From positions 18,824,438 to 18,888,437 of the forward strand of contig CM069598.1 of NCBI GenBank assembly GCA_035771175.1: a stretch of 64,000 nucleotides of DNA. Reading direction: 5' to 3'. Under the pieces are notes generated by a model. The model saw only the letters and a program-made list of their open reading frames with translations, did not search any database and was not told the origin of the DNA. The DNA comes from Paratinospora sagittata. Lineage: Eukaryota; Streptophyta; Magnoliopsida; Ranunculales; Menispermaceae. Below, in pieces: positions 11,254 through 21,664 of this stretch. Numbering within the stretch: position 1 is the stretch's first letter; every line of letters starts with the position of its first letter. The translations under genes were made by a program, and so were the position numbers.

Positions 11254-11813
11254 TCAGAGTAGGCTACGAACAATCTGAACCGATTCTCTCGACGTGCCGT
11301 CTTTCCTCACCGGCTTAAGCCAAAAAACCGGATCGCCGTTCCTATTCAACGAAGACAGAGGCGGCAGAAACAACTTCTTCAACTCGAACGACGATCTTCT
11401 ACTCGTTCTCTCCTGCATCGATCCCCTACTCATTGATATTATCATCGTCGTCGTGTCTTCCATATCTTCTTCTCCTTCCATCTGATCCGAACTCTCAAAC
11501 CCTAAGCTCTCCGTACAACATCCATACTTATTATCGGTCATTCGATCATCGAAAACCCCAAAGCCACAACTGGAGGCTTCACGACTTCAATTTCAATTTC
11601 CTCGCCGGCGTTGCTTTGACTTCCATTTTCGATTTCGTTCCCCGTTGTGGTCGTGGTGGTGGAAGACGAGGTCAAGCAATCGATCTGAGGCTTCTTAATC
11701 GATGAATCAAAGTTGTTGTTGCTGCTGCTGTTGATGTTGTCGGTAACGTCGTTCACTACCCCTGCTCCAACCGCTCTCTTTCTAGGAAGCATATAGTGCA
11801 ATAAACTGCTCAA
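11254..11813 (-). pseudogene. Captured antisense fragment of a FANTASTIC FOUR (FAF)-like gene
   Basis: On minus, two overlapping frames (11813-11538 and 11541-11254) encode a protein unlike any retrotransposon product. The second contains YGCCTESLGFESSDQ, then KKLFLPPLSSLNRNGDPVF and LKPVRKDGTSRESVQIV. This matches the FAF family pattern (formerly DUF3049): a CTE-LG-ESSD motif, then FPPPLSSL, then an arginine/glycine-containing end. FAF proteins are plant regulators, some affecting shoot meristem size. A frameshift near 11540 splits the frame, and the C-terminal part stops at the primer-binding site. The fragment lies between that site and gag, antisense to the element, so it was probably picked up from a host transcript or locus. 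The parent gene is not in this window. Confidence 0.78.
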
Positions 11814-11871
11814 GATCCGGCCTCATCTCCAAAAATCACAGATTTGGGTATTGCACCCTAACCATCCTCCC

Positions 11872-12790
11872 ATGGCGGATTCTAATGACCAGAATACTCC
11901 TGGCAATGCGTCCAATCTCTCTGATCCTATCCTTGAATTGACTACAAGGATGATTGAAGTTTTGAATAACGCTCGGACCTCGACCATCACCACTGAAACA
12001 TCCGCTGCTCCGATCGGCATTAAGTTGGACGGTTCCAACAATGTACTGTGGTCCTAGGTTGTTGAGATGTATATCTCGGGCAAGGACAAACTGGGGTACA
12101 TTAACGACGACTTTCCCCAGCCGCCATCAACTAATCCTTCCTTTCACAAGTGGCGCACTGATAATGCTATTGTTAAAGGTTGGCTAATTACTTCCATGGA
12201 TCCGTCTTTAATTGGCAATTTTATTCGCTTTCCTACGGCAAAAACGATTTGGGATGCTATTGCAACTACCTTCTTCGATGGTAGTGATACATCGCAAGTG
12301 TATGATCTTCGACGTCGTGTGAGTAGACTGAAACAAGCTGCGGGCTCGCTAGAAAAAATATTACACAGCATTGCAGGGTCTATGACGTGAAATTGATTTC
12401 CGCCGACCGAATCCTATGGAATGTTCTGTTGATATTCAGCATTATAATCGGATCATCCAAGAAGACCGTGTTTATGTTTTTCTGGATGGTCTTGATGATC
12501 GGCTAGACAATATTCGTGCTGATGTTTTACAGATAAAACCATTTCCTACGGTTGAACAGGCTTATGCGCATGTTAGGCGGGAGGCTATTCGACAACAAGT
12601 GATGGCTACCCATGACACCCATGAGCTTCAGGGGGCTGTCTTGGCGTCGAAAGCTCTCTCGTTAAGCACCTCTGCCCATGGTAAATTTGCCAAGCACCAA
12701 CATTCTACTGAGGGAAAAAAATGCTCTCATTGTGGCAACCATAAACACACACGTGAAACTGCTTTAAGTTGCATGGGTACCCTGATTGGT
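11872..12790 (+). pseudogene. Copia 1 gag (broken)
   Basis: Starts MADSNDQN and contains the Copia gag pattern: KLDGSNNVLW, then a TAG at 12055 where Gln is usual, MYISGKDKLGYI, KTIWDAIATTFFDG and QVYDLRRRVSRLKQ. Frameshifts near 12390 and 12775 follow. The nucleocapsid knuckle begins CSHCGNHKHTRE and is finished in another frame. Gag forms the particle that packages element RNA. Confidence 0.88.
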
Positions 12791-13977
12791 GGCATGATCT
12801 TCAAGCCCGTAAGCGTCATGATGGCACCAATACTAGTGGAAGTTCAGGCACGGCTGTTGTTGCTAGTGCAGAACCTCATCTCTCTCTTATACAATCGGCT
12901 GCAATGTCCACGGATGCTCCTCCCAACTTAAACTCAGGTATCTCTGGTCTCGCTCTTTTTACCTCCCATATAGATGCGGATTGTGGGGCATGGCTTCTCG
13001 ACTCAGGGGCCACAGACCATATGACTTTTGCTGCTTCGGACTTCTCTCAAACTTCTCTTCCGCGACGCACCAACATAGCTAATGCCAATGATGTTATCTC
13101 ACCAGTCACTGGAGCTGTCTCTGTGACTTTATCTCCATCCCTTCATTTATCCAATACTTTACTTGTTCCGTCTTTATCCCATAAACTATTGTCTATAAGT
13201 CAGCTTACTGCAGACCTTGGCTGTGTTGTACTTATTTATCCAAACTTTTGTCTTATCCAGGATATTCTCACCAAGGAGATAATTGGACGTTACCCTAAGA
13301 GGGGAGGATTATATTATGTGGATAACATCGGCCAGGCCAACAACATGAACAATCTGCATGTCAATAAAGAAACAACACCGTGGTTATGGCATCGATGCTT
13401 GGGACACCCATCTTTTCCGTATTTGAAGCATGTTTTACCTGATTTGTTTAAGCATTTACAGATGTCTGATTTGAAGTGCGATACTTGTGTTTTGGCTAAG
13501 AGCCATCGCGCTACTTACCCATTGAGCATGAATAACAGTGACACTCCATTTACATTAATTCACTCTGATGTATGGGGGTCCTCACCTATTGCTAATATGT
13601 CTAGCTTTCGTTGGTTTGTTATTTTTGTGGATGATTGTACCCGTATGACACGACTCTACTTGCTAAAACACAAAGATGAAGTTTTCGGTGTTTTTAAAAC
13701 ATTTCATGCTATGTTTGGTACTCAGTACGGTGCCACCATGAAGGTTCTCCGCTCTGATAATGGTGGTGAATATGTTAATAAGGATCATCAATCTTATTTT
13801 TCCCACCATGGTTTAATTCATGAAACTTCATGCTCACAAACACCCCAACAGAACGGTGTCGCCGAGAGGAAGAATAGACATATTCTGGAGACTGCCCGTG
13901 CTCTGCTTCTTGGTGCCAATATGCCCAAACGTTTTTGGACCGATGCCGTCTCAACTGCCGTCCATCTTCTCAACTGA
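12790..13977 (+). pseudogene. Copia 1 protease and integrase (broken)
   Basis: The protease active site is WLLDSGATDHM near 12991. The GAG-pre-integrase region has WLWHRCLGHPSF. The integrase core shows HSDVWGSSP (first Asp), LRSDNGGEY (second Asp) and QQNGVAERKNRH (Glu), so all three catalytic acids are present. The frame ends at a TGA (13975-13977) where Arg is expected (LLN, stop, MPSNVL). The downstream region to 14229 continues in the same frame. Confidence 0.9.
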
Positions 13978-14760
13978 ATGCCATCCAATGTTTTATCATT
14001 TAAAACACTCATTCAATCTCTTTCCGATCATGTTTCCTTCCCTACGACGCTGATGCTTCCTCTTCATATCTTTGGGTGTGTCGCCTACGTGTATCTCCAC
14101 AAAAACCAGCGCAATAAGCTTGATCCATGTGCACGTCGGTGTGTGTTTTTGGGCTATGGTATCCATCAAAAAGGGTACCGTTGCTACGATCCTACTACCC
14201 GAAAACTCTATGTGACTATAGATGTTTAATTTTTGGAGACTGACATGTTTTTTCCATCTACGACACCTCCTTCTCCTCTTTAGGGGGAGATACATAATGA
14301 AGAGTTGAATTGGTCCCAACATGAGACACCAAATGATTTTGATTGTTTCAGACTTGAGGGGTCGTGTGAGCATGAGGAGCAGAATCGGAGTGAGAAGCCG
14401 CATGAGCATGATGGGCTGAATGATAACTCAGGCGATGTGAACTGTGAAATTGAGGTATTTCTGAATGCAGAACATGCAACATCTAAAACCGAGCCTATAT
14501 CCCCTTCCTCTGAAGTGCCAGCCAAATCCTCTTCTGAGAATAATCCTGAGGTAAGTACCACTATTACACCCTTACATACCAATGACATAGATGATTCTGT
14601 GGGATATGTTTTACTTCCCAGGTATAATCGCGGCAAGCCACCTAATAGATATTCTCCAGATATTGAAGAAAGAAGGTCGAGGTCCGATTGCTAACTATGT
14701 ATCCACCGAGAAACTCTCTGAACCTCTTAAGAATTTTGCACAGGAACTCTCCACATGTTA
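13978..14760 (+). pseudogene. Copia 1 integrase C-terminal and linker region
   Basis: HIFGCVAYVYLHKNQRNKLD and CVFLGYGIHQKGYRCYDP are the conserved Copia block after the integrase core. A TAA near 14227 ends that frame. An acidic, Ser-rich linker follows (14305-14694, with SSEVPAKSSSENNPE) and then YNRGKPPNRYSP. A frameshift near 14690 and a TAG near 14760 come before the reverse transcriptase. Confidence 0.8.
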
Positions 14761-14785
14761 GATTCCTACTAGTGTTCATGAGGCA

Positions 14786-15511
14786 TTGGCAAATCCAAGA
14801 TGGACCCGAGCTATAGAGGAAGAAATGGAGGCACTACTGAAAAATGATACATGGACTTTTGTTCCATTACCTGAAGGAAAGCAGACCGTGGGATGCAAAT
14901 GGGTGTTCTCCATTAAACAAAAAACAGATGGATCTATTGAGCGGTACAAAGCGAGACTAGTAGCGAAGGGATATACGCAGACATATGGGGTTGATTACCA
15001 GGAGACTTTCTCACCTGTAGCCAAGTTGAATACCGTTAGAGTGTTATTGTCTCTTGCAGCAAATCTTGATTGGTCATTGCATCAATTTGATGTGAAAAAC
15101 GCTTTTCTTAACGGTGACCACCAAGAAGAGGTGTGTATGGATGTTCCTCCAGGTTATATAGCTTCTTCAGATAATGGAGTGGTGTGTAAATTGCAGCGAG
15201 CATTGTACAGACTAAAGCAATCACCGCGAGCATGGTTTGGAAGGCTTAGCTTGGCAATGAAGAAATATGGCTTCCAACAAAGTAACTCTGATCACACTTT
15301 GTTCTTGAAGCATCAGTTGGGTAAGGTAACGACTCTGATAGTCTATGTAGATGACATGATTATTACAAGAGATGGTGAAGAAGAAATCTCTCTACTTCAA
15401 AAGCAATTAGCAACTGAATTTGAGATGAAGAATCTGGGAGGACTCAAGTATTTCTTGGGAATTGAAGTTGCTAGGTTTAAGCAAGGTATATTTTTCTCTC
15501 AACGGAAATGA
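14786..15511 (+). pseudogene. Copia 1 reverse transcriptase
   Basis: The frame is open through the diagnostic blocks: WTRAIEEEMEALLKNDTW, VGCKWVFSIK, RYKARLVAKGYTQ, FDVKNAFLNGD, LYRLKQSPRAWF, and the YVDDM catalytic box. KYFLGIEVAR comes near the end. It stops at 15509-15511 just before the RNase H frame, a frameshift within FFSQRK/YILDLL. Reverse transcriptase copies element RNA to DNA. Confidence 0.93.
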
Positions 15512-16127
15512 TATTAGACTTGCTAACCGAAGTAGGGATGTTGGAGTGTAGACCTGCAGACACCCCTATTGTTCAGAATCACAAACTTAGAGAATACCCA
15601 GACCAAGTACCAATAGATAAAGGTAGATACCAAAGATTAGTTGGTAAACTCATTTATCTCTCTCATACTCGTCCAGATGTTGCATACGCTGTGAGTGTTG
15701 TAAGTCAGTTTATGCATAATCCAAGTAAAAGCCACATGGAAGCAGTGATTCGAATACTTCAATACTTGAAGTCATCTCCAGGCAAGGGACTTATGTTCTC
15801 AAAACATAACAGTCAGTTGATGGTTTATGGATATACGGATGCAGATTGGGTAGGTAATATCACTGATAGAAAGTCCACCTCGGGATATTTTACATTTGTT
15901 GGAGGAAATCTTGTAACCTGGAGAAGCAAGAAGCAAAAAGTGGTAGCTTTGTCAAGTGCTGAAGCTGAGTTTAGGGGAATGGCTAAAGGTCTTTGTGAAC
16001 TCCTTTGGCTAAGAAAGCTACTTACTGAAATTGGGTTTGCTCCTAACTCTGAGATGGATCTCTTGTGTGACAATAAAGCTGCAATTGCAATTTCCCATAA
16101 TCTCATTCAACATGATCGTACTAAACA

Positions 16128-17185
16128 TGTAACACCCCGTAATTTTAATTAAATACATACGTTGAAGTACGCATATATCGAGATATATAATACACGTATT
16201 TGATACGTAGGAACTAAATATATGCGTGATAATACACGTATTTTATACGTAGGAGCCAAATATACGTGTGTATGATTAGTAAATAAATAAAGGGATCATC
16301 TTATATGGGTGCTTACAAGTTAAAAATTGGAGTTGAATTAAATTGATTAATTTATAGGGTTGGTTAATTAAATATGTGGATTGAGTGTATAGAAGAAGAC
16401 AAAGAGGAATAAAGTGAGAAAAATAAATAAAAATAAAATAAAAAGGAATTACTGTTCATTTGCGGGGTACTGTTCATAGAACAGTACTCGTATGTACTAA
16501 ACAAAAACGAAAGAAAAAAAAATGAAAGAAGTTGCTGGAGAGAAACAGAAGAGGAAGAACTGAGAAGAAAGAAAGAAGAGGAAAAAGAGGGAAACGCGGG
16601 ATTCGCGCGAAATCAGGATCTGCGGAAAGTGATTTTCACTCTATTTCTTCGTGAAATTACTATCTAAGCTAGATGTAACTATTCTAGCGGAGTAATTTTA
16701 GCTGTGAGAGCCGTTTTACGGCGTTTTCACAAATTGGGGTTTTGACCCAATGTGAATGAAAATCCGCTAGAAAGGTAGAAAAACACTCCCTGGACTGTCG
16801 GGACCCCGAATATGTGGTTATGTGTTCATTTGGAACTAGTATGGCTGTTGGAAGTTAGAATGTATATTGGGGACCTTTTGAATCATACCTGATGAAACGC
16901 CAGTTTAAGGCTATAAAATGGTAGAACATGAGGCCTTTTTGTCACGCCTGGGTTGCACACAGTGCCCCCTACCCAGGGTTATGAGTACCCCCCGCAGGGC
17001 ATACTCCAGCCATAACACCACATAATATTGTCACATCTCAGTACACAGCACACCGCAGCGTCTAGTACCCCCGGGATCATTTGTCCGGGATGTGACAATA
17101 TTATGTGGTGCTATGGCTGGAGTATGCCCTGCGGGGGTACTCATCACCCTGGGTAGGGGGCACTGTGTGCAACCCAGGCGTGACA
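16128..17185 (+). mobile_element. Solo LTR, family B short form (1,058 bp), nested in Copia 1
   Basis: It starts TGTAACACCCCGTAATTT and ends GGCGTGACA. It is flanked by AAACA (16123-16127) and AAACC (17186-17190), a TSD with one mismatch, and the Copia RNase H frame is continuous once it is removed. The first 810 bp or so match the LTR start at 41066-43803 read on minus, up to CTATAAAATGGTAGAA. After that point the 43.8-kb copy continues with its own sequence, whereas this one switches to the palindromic module at 16940-17185. TGTTCAT repeats occur near 16450-16485. No coding sequence. Confidence 0.9.
16940..17185. repeat. Palindromic module at the 3' end of solo LTR B1
   Basis: The arms of about 98 bp (16940-17037 and 17088-17185) are close reverse complements, from TGTCACGCCTGGGTTGCAC to its complement. 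They contain CACATAATATTGTC and GCATACTCCAGCCATA. The 50-bp centre includes TCTAGTACCCCCGGGATC, also found in the arms of the free element at 31108-31387. It has no TSD of its own. Its right end is the end of the LTR. Confidence 0.88.
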
Positions 17186-17372
17186 AAACCTGTGGAGGTA
17201 GATCGACACTTCATCAAGGAAAATCTTGAAGCAAAAACAATTAGGTTTCCATTTGTGAAATATGAAAATCAATTGGCGGATATCCTTACAAAAGCTGTAT
17301 CGAGCAAGGACCTCTACAACTCACTTGACAAGTTGGGCAAGCGAGACCTCTATGCATCAACTTGAGGGGGAG

Positions 17373-17574
17373 TGTTGGCGTGAGCTGTAATTGTAAACAA
17401 TCAAGAGAACTTTTAGGAATTTGCAATCGGTAACATCCCGTAAATAAGGGTGGTTAGCGTTAGTTTAGGAAACGTTTTAATATAGCAAAGATTTGTTTAG
17501 ATTTTATTCTTTTCAAATGTATATAGCCTATGGAAATACATATGAGAAAATATGAAAAACAGAATGTTTTGACA
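17373..17574 (+). repeat. Copia 1 right LTR
   Basis: It is 202 bp, preceded by the purine tract at 17362-17372, and followed by the CATTA duplication. It is nearly identical to 11047-11248. Confidence 0.95.
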
Positions 17575-17579
17575 CATTA

Positions 17580-18480
17580 TAGGAGGGGGCAAAATGAAAA
17601 CTATGGAAGCATAAGATCAAAAGATGAGGGGGGGATGGAGATCTAAAGCCAAACCCAAAAGGCAGATGGGATGGGGTTCTCACGGTGGAAACGATTTCTA
17701 AATCAGCAAGGTTCACTTAGCGGCCTTGCTAAACACTATGATCCTATTATGTTGGAACATTCATGGGTTTGGGACCTCTGAATCTAGTTTTTCTGATAGT
17801 AATTAGGATTTTAGATGCATAGGCAAAGATAATTGATCCAACTCAATGTTTGAGGGTTATTTATAAAGACCAAAAATTGGTAAGGGTAGGGGTTTGTTGT
17901 TGTTATGGAAGAAACCAATTCAAATTTGGCTTCAATCCATGTCAAAAGGGCATATAAATGCACGGGTTGAGTTGGAGGATGAGAGGGGCTAGCGGTTCAT
18001 GAGCTTCTACGATGGACGTAAGGCTAGTGTGAAGAAATATTATTGGGAGTTGTTGCACCATCTTAAGGATGATATTTGCCAAGAGTAGCTCCTTGTGGAT
18101 GATTTAACTGATATTTTAATTGCTCAGGAACGAATGCAATATCAAACCTGCAACTTTGATAGAAAACTTTAGAGTGGCTATTAATCTTTGCAAACTTTAT
18201 GATCTAGGACGTAAGGTTCCAATGTTCACCTGGAATAAAGGCGTGTAAGGGCAGTGCATATATGAGAAAAGCTGGATCAGGCCTTCCATAATGTACAATA
18301 GAAAGAGCAAATTTAGTTTGGTTGAATGCTTCCATCTCGACATCTTGCGGTCTGATCATCGTTGGATACTGGTGCAAAATCGTGGCATAATGCAATCAAA
18401 GGGTCTTCAATTTAAGAAAAGAAAGCACTATTAAGCAATGTGGGTCAAGGAATATGAAGCAAAAAAGGTGATCATGACCA
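17580..18480 (+). pseudogene. LINE ORF2 piece 1: endonuclease
   Basis: At about 17742 the translation starts MILLCWNIHGFG, the typical first residues of the LINE apurinic/apyrimidinic endonuclease. Later come LCKLYDLGRKVPMFTWNKG and a degenerate DHRWIL-like end (near 18360), then KKVIMTTW. Many stops are present. The endonuclease nicks target DNA for LINE insertion. The piece ends at CATGG, the TSD of solo LTR A2. Confidence 0.8.
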
Positions 18481-18485
18481 CATGG

Positions 18486-21250
18486 TGTGGCGACCCCGCA
18501 CCCTGGACCACCAACCCCGCAGGGAATGGCTTGCGGAATGCCGGGGCGGGACGCCCGGCGTAGGCATCTCCGACCACTCCTCAACTCCCGTGAGGTGGTT
18601 GAGACCTACGAGCCTTATCTCAAACAATGACATAATATCAAAAGGTGCTAAACAAAACTACACACCGTATTAATCATTAAAGACAAGAGATAATCCATAA
18701 AAATGAACCACAAATAAAATCATAATCCCTACAGTCCATTAAAATTGACATACACATAAAGTCCAAAATTGTGGGTACAAATAAAAACCGTCATATGCCC
18801 ACATGGTCTATCTACCAAGTCCCAACTCACCCATACTACAATGTGGTAAGTATTATAATTACATAATCCAAAATATAATACTTTATAATTTAAAACACAG
18901 TTCAATCAAAATGCCTCTCAACTCACATCGAGGCCTTGGATTCTCTCGCAGGCAAGGTCCTCAAGATATAACTACTCCTTTGCCCTTATTCGGGACAGAA
19001 GGACTTAAAAGAGGAAAATGAGGGTGAGCCAACGGTGCCCAGTGAATAGAATTCAAATATGCTATCAATACTCATCAATAAATATCATGTATGCATGTCA
19101 ATGTGTAGCATGATTAAAAGCTCATAACATATAGATATCAAGCATTTATAACAAGTTCGATGCAAGTAAAAGCTTATCAATTTGGATCCACATTCCACAT
19201 GCATTGGGTTACTAGTGCACGCCTATTTCACCGTACCGTTGATCCCAATCATGTTTTATTTGGGGTTACTAGTGCACGTCTATTTCACCGTACCGTTGAC
19301 CCCAATCATTTCCTTTCCTAAAACCCTCCTATGACAATGTTAAGTCCCCCTATTAGCCAGATAGATGGGCCCAACCAAAGTCATAAGGTTTTCTCAAATC
19401 AATGCATCATTCAAAACATTAGAACACATTCATGCTTTCAACATACAATATATATAAGTGATATGATGACATAAAAGATATAATCATAAATGAAGTCTAC
19501 TCACAACCAAGCCTCGCGAGAGTATTTAACCACACACGACCACCAAACCGAATCAACCCAATCAAGATCCTGAAACATACATCAATATCCTACCATACAT
19601 CAATTTCTATGCTCAATCATATAGACATTACACATCAACCCTAAATCAGCCCACATATAAACAATAGGCCTAAATCCCATCTAATCCCATCATTCAACTC
19701 AAATCACATGACTTAGGCCTCTAATGCATAGTTCTCATTCATAAACCATTCTATTAATCAAAAATACTGATTTTCAATTCCTTAGGCATAAACAGGCCCA
19801 AATTGGGTCACTTGATCATAAGTAGGCCTAACCCATGATATGGTCACAACAACCAAATCAGTAGCATAATGAACCCTAATCATGCTTAATTAAACATAAG
19901 TTGCATCAATTCAATGATTCTAGGCCAAAAGCATCAAAAGCCCCAAAATATGAAAATTTTCATACTTAGGCCATATTGCCGATTTACACTAGGTCACCAT
20001 GTTCAGCCATGTATATTACTGATTTTGCATCATGGGTTCATCAACAATGGCAACTAGGTCAACATAGTTGACATGCAAGCTATTTGGAAAGGTCTAAGTT
20101 CATATTCTAAATTTAGGTCTAATGCAAGCAACCCTACCAATTCTTCATTAAATATTCTGTTCAGATGTATCAATCTACTAACAGAAATATGTAATAACAA
20201 AATCAACCGTACAGATTTAAGTATGTGAAGAAATAAACCTTCTGTCCAAATATCATCCCAATGCAACGGTGGACCGAAAAGATAAGTATCTTTGATGAAC
20301 AAGTCTCTAATCAGACAATTTCTCCTTTCCTGCTGCAAATACTCAAACTCAGATGACTATACCATACAAAATACTAAACTAATAAACATCGCCACCGTTC
20401 AGAATACAGAAATATCAGTTATAAACTACATACCCAAATTTTATATCCATCCAACGGTAGATTGAGGAGATCTACAAGTTTGAGCGAAACGGCGCGAGAA
20501 ATCTAGACTTTCCGACCATCTTTGTTTGAGAGGTTAGATCTCTTAGACGAAACCTTTGATCAAGATCTCCACCGACCAGAATGAATAACCATAAGCTAGG
20601 AACTTGCTGACAAATATTGAGCTAAATTTGACCATATATCCCAAAGATTCAGCACTTTGATGAAAACGTCACAGAGATCTTCCTCCTGCAACTCCCTCTT
20701 TCTTTCTCTTCTTTTCTTTTATTTTTTTTTCCTTTCTCTCCACTCACCTCTTTCTAGCACTCCCTTGATTCCCTCCTTGATTCTCTCCTTGATTCCCTCC
20801 ACTCATTCTAGCACTTCCTTGAAGAAGAGAAGTGAGCATGGGACACTTGTCCACTTTCATGCACCAACCTTCACATGTGTTGGTCTCATACTACCCATAC
20901 CAACCACATGTACTTTAACCAATCTCATGCTTCCATGTATTTTAAATGTCCAATCCATTTAATACACCAAATTTTTATTTTTATTTATCCTTTTATTCAA
21001 TCAATCCTAACCCATATCAATTCATGGTTTAATGGGCCCATGCATAAATAATAGCATATGCATTATACTTTAATTTAACATGACCCATATACAATTTATG
21101 ATACACATATTTATATAAATTATCAAGCATCAACTATACAAACATTAAACAACCATCAAACAAACACCAAACATATCAAGGCAACGCATAGAGTTTGGGC
21201 AAAGTGTAATTGGGTTATGAGCTAGATGAAATAATTTTCGGGGAGTCACA
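18486..21250 (-). mobile_element. Solo LTR, Tekay family A, copy 2 (2,765 bp, TSD CATGG)
   Basis: On minus it starts TGTGACTCCCCGAAAATT and ends GGTCGCCACA. It is flanked by CATGG at 18481-18485 and 21251-21255, and the LINE endonuclease reading resumes across the joint. Nearly its whole length matches 7759-10746 in opposite orientation, minus one 177-bp unit. It is non-coding. Confidence 0.92.
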
Positions 21251-21255
21251 CATGG

Positions 21256-21664
21256 AACCATGAAGGAGTTGACTAATAGGGTGATGTTCTTTTACAAATC
21301 TCCTCCGATTGGTGTTTGAAGGCACTATAGGGGTGGGGGAAGGAAAACGTTGGGAAAATCTCAAAGGAGACTAATAAGAATAAAATAGAATTGAACTCAC
21401 TCTATGACGGACCATAAGGAGCACTTGAATGAAGTAGGATCAAATTAATAGAAGGAGGTCACGAGAAGTTTTTGCGTAAGGAAGAACAATACTAAAGGGA
21501 GAAGGCTAAGGCTTGATGGCTAAAACATGGCGATAAGAATACCAAGTATTTTCATTCAAAAGCCAAAGAGAGAAACAAGATTATCCTACTCAAAGTGTTA
21601 TTTCATTCAGCTATGACCTTAGAGTCGAACCGTGAAAGAATTGGTGATATTAGGAAAGCCACTT
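21256..21664 (+). pseudogene. LINE ORF2 piece 2 (between endonuclease and reverse transcriptase)
   Basis: WNHEG continues from piece 4, and later the sequence reads WLKHGDKNTKYFHSKAKERN, a conserved block between the endonuclease and reverse transcriptase of plant LINEs. Stops interrupt the frame. It ends near CACTT, where another insertion begins. Confidence 0.8.

Larger units (their letters stand above)
15512..17364 (+). pseudogene. Copia 1 RNase H, split by a solo LTR
   Basis: The parts are 15512-16127 and 17191-17364. The first has ADTPIVQNHKL, TRPDVAYAVSVVSQFM, YTDADWVGNITDRKSTSGY (catalytic Asp) and SAEAEFRGMA (Glu), then CDNKAAIAI. The codons of TKHV are cut at 16127 and resume at 17191 with VEVDRHFIKENLE. 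The end is QLADILTKAVSS...YAST, directly before the polypurine tract. Confidence 0.92.
11047..17574 (+). mobile_element. Ty1/copia retrotransposon with captured FAF-like fragment (TSD CATTA)
   Basis: Both LTRs are 202 bp (11047-11248 and 17373-17574) and differ at 3 positions by eye. The element is flanked by CATTA at 11042-11046 and 17575-17579. The primer-binding site TGGTATCAGAGT (initiator Met tRNA type) follows the left LTR, and the polypurine tract TTGAGGGGGAG precedes the right LTR. The domain order gag, protease, integrase, reverse transcriptase, RNase H is that of Copia. Coding is broken by several stops and frameshifts and by solo LTR 16128-17185. High LTR identity means a recent insertion, so this copy may have been mobilised by another element's proteins. 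The leader carries antisense host-gene sequence (see 11254-11813). Confidence 0.95.
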
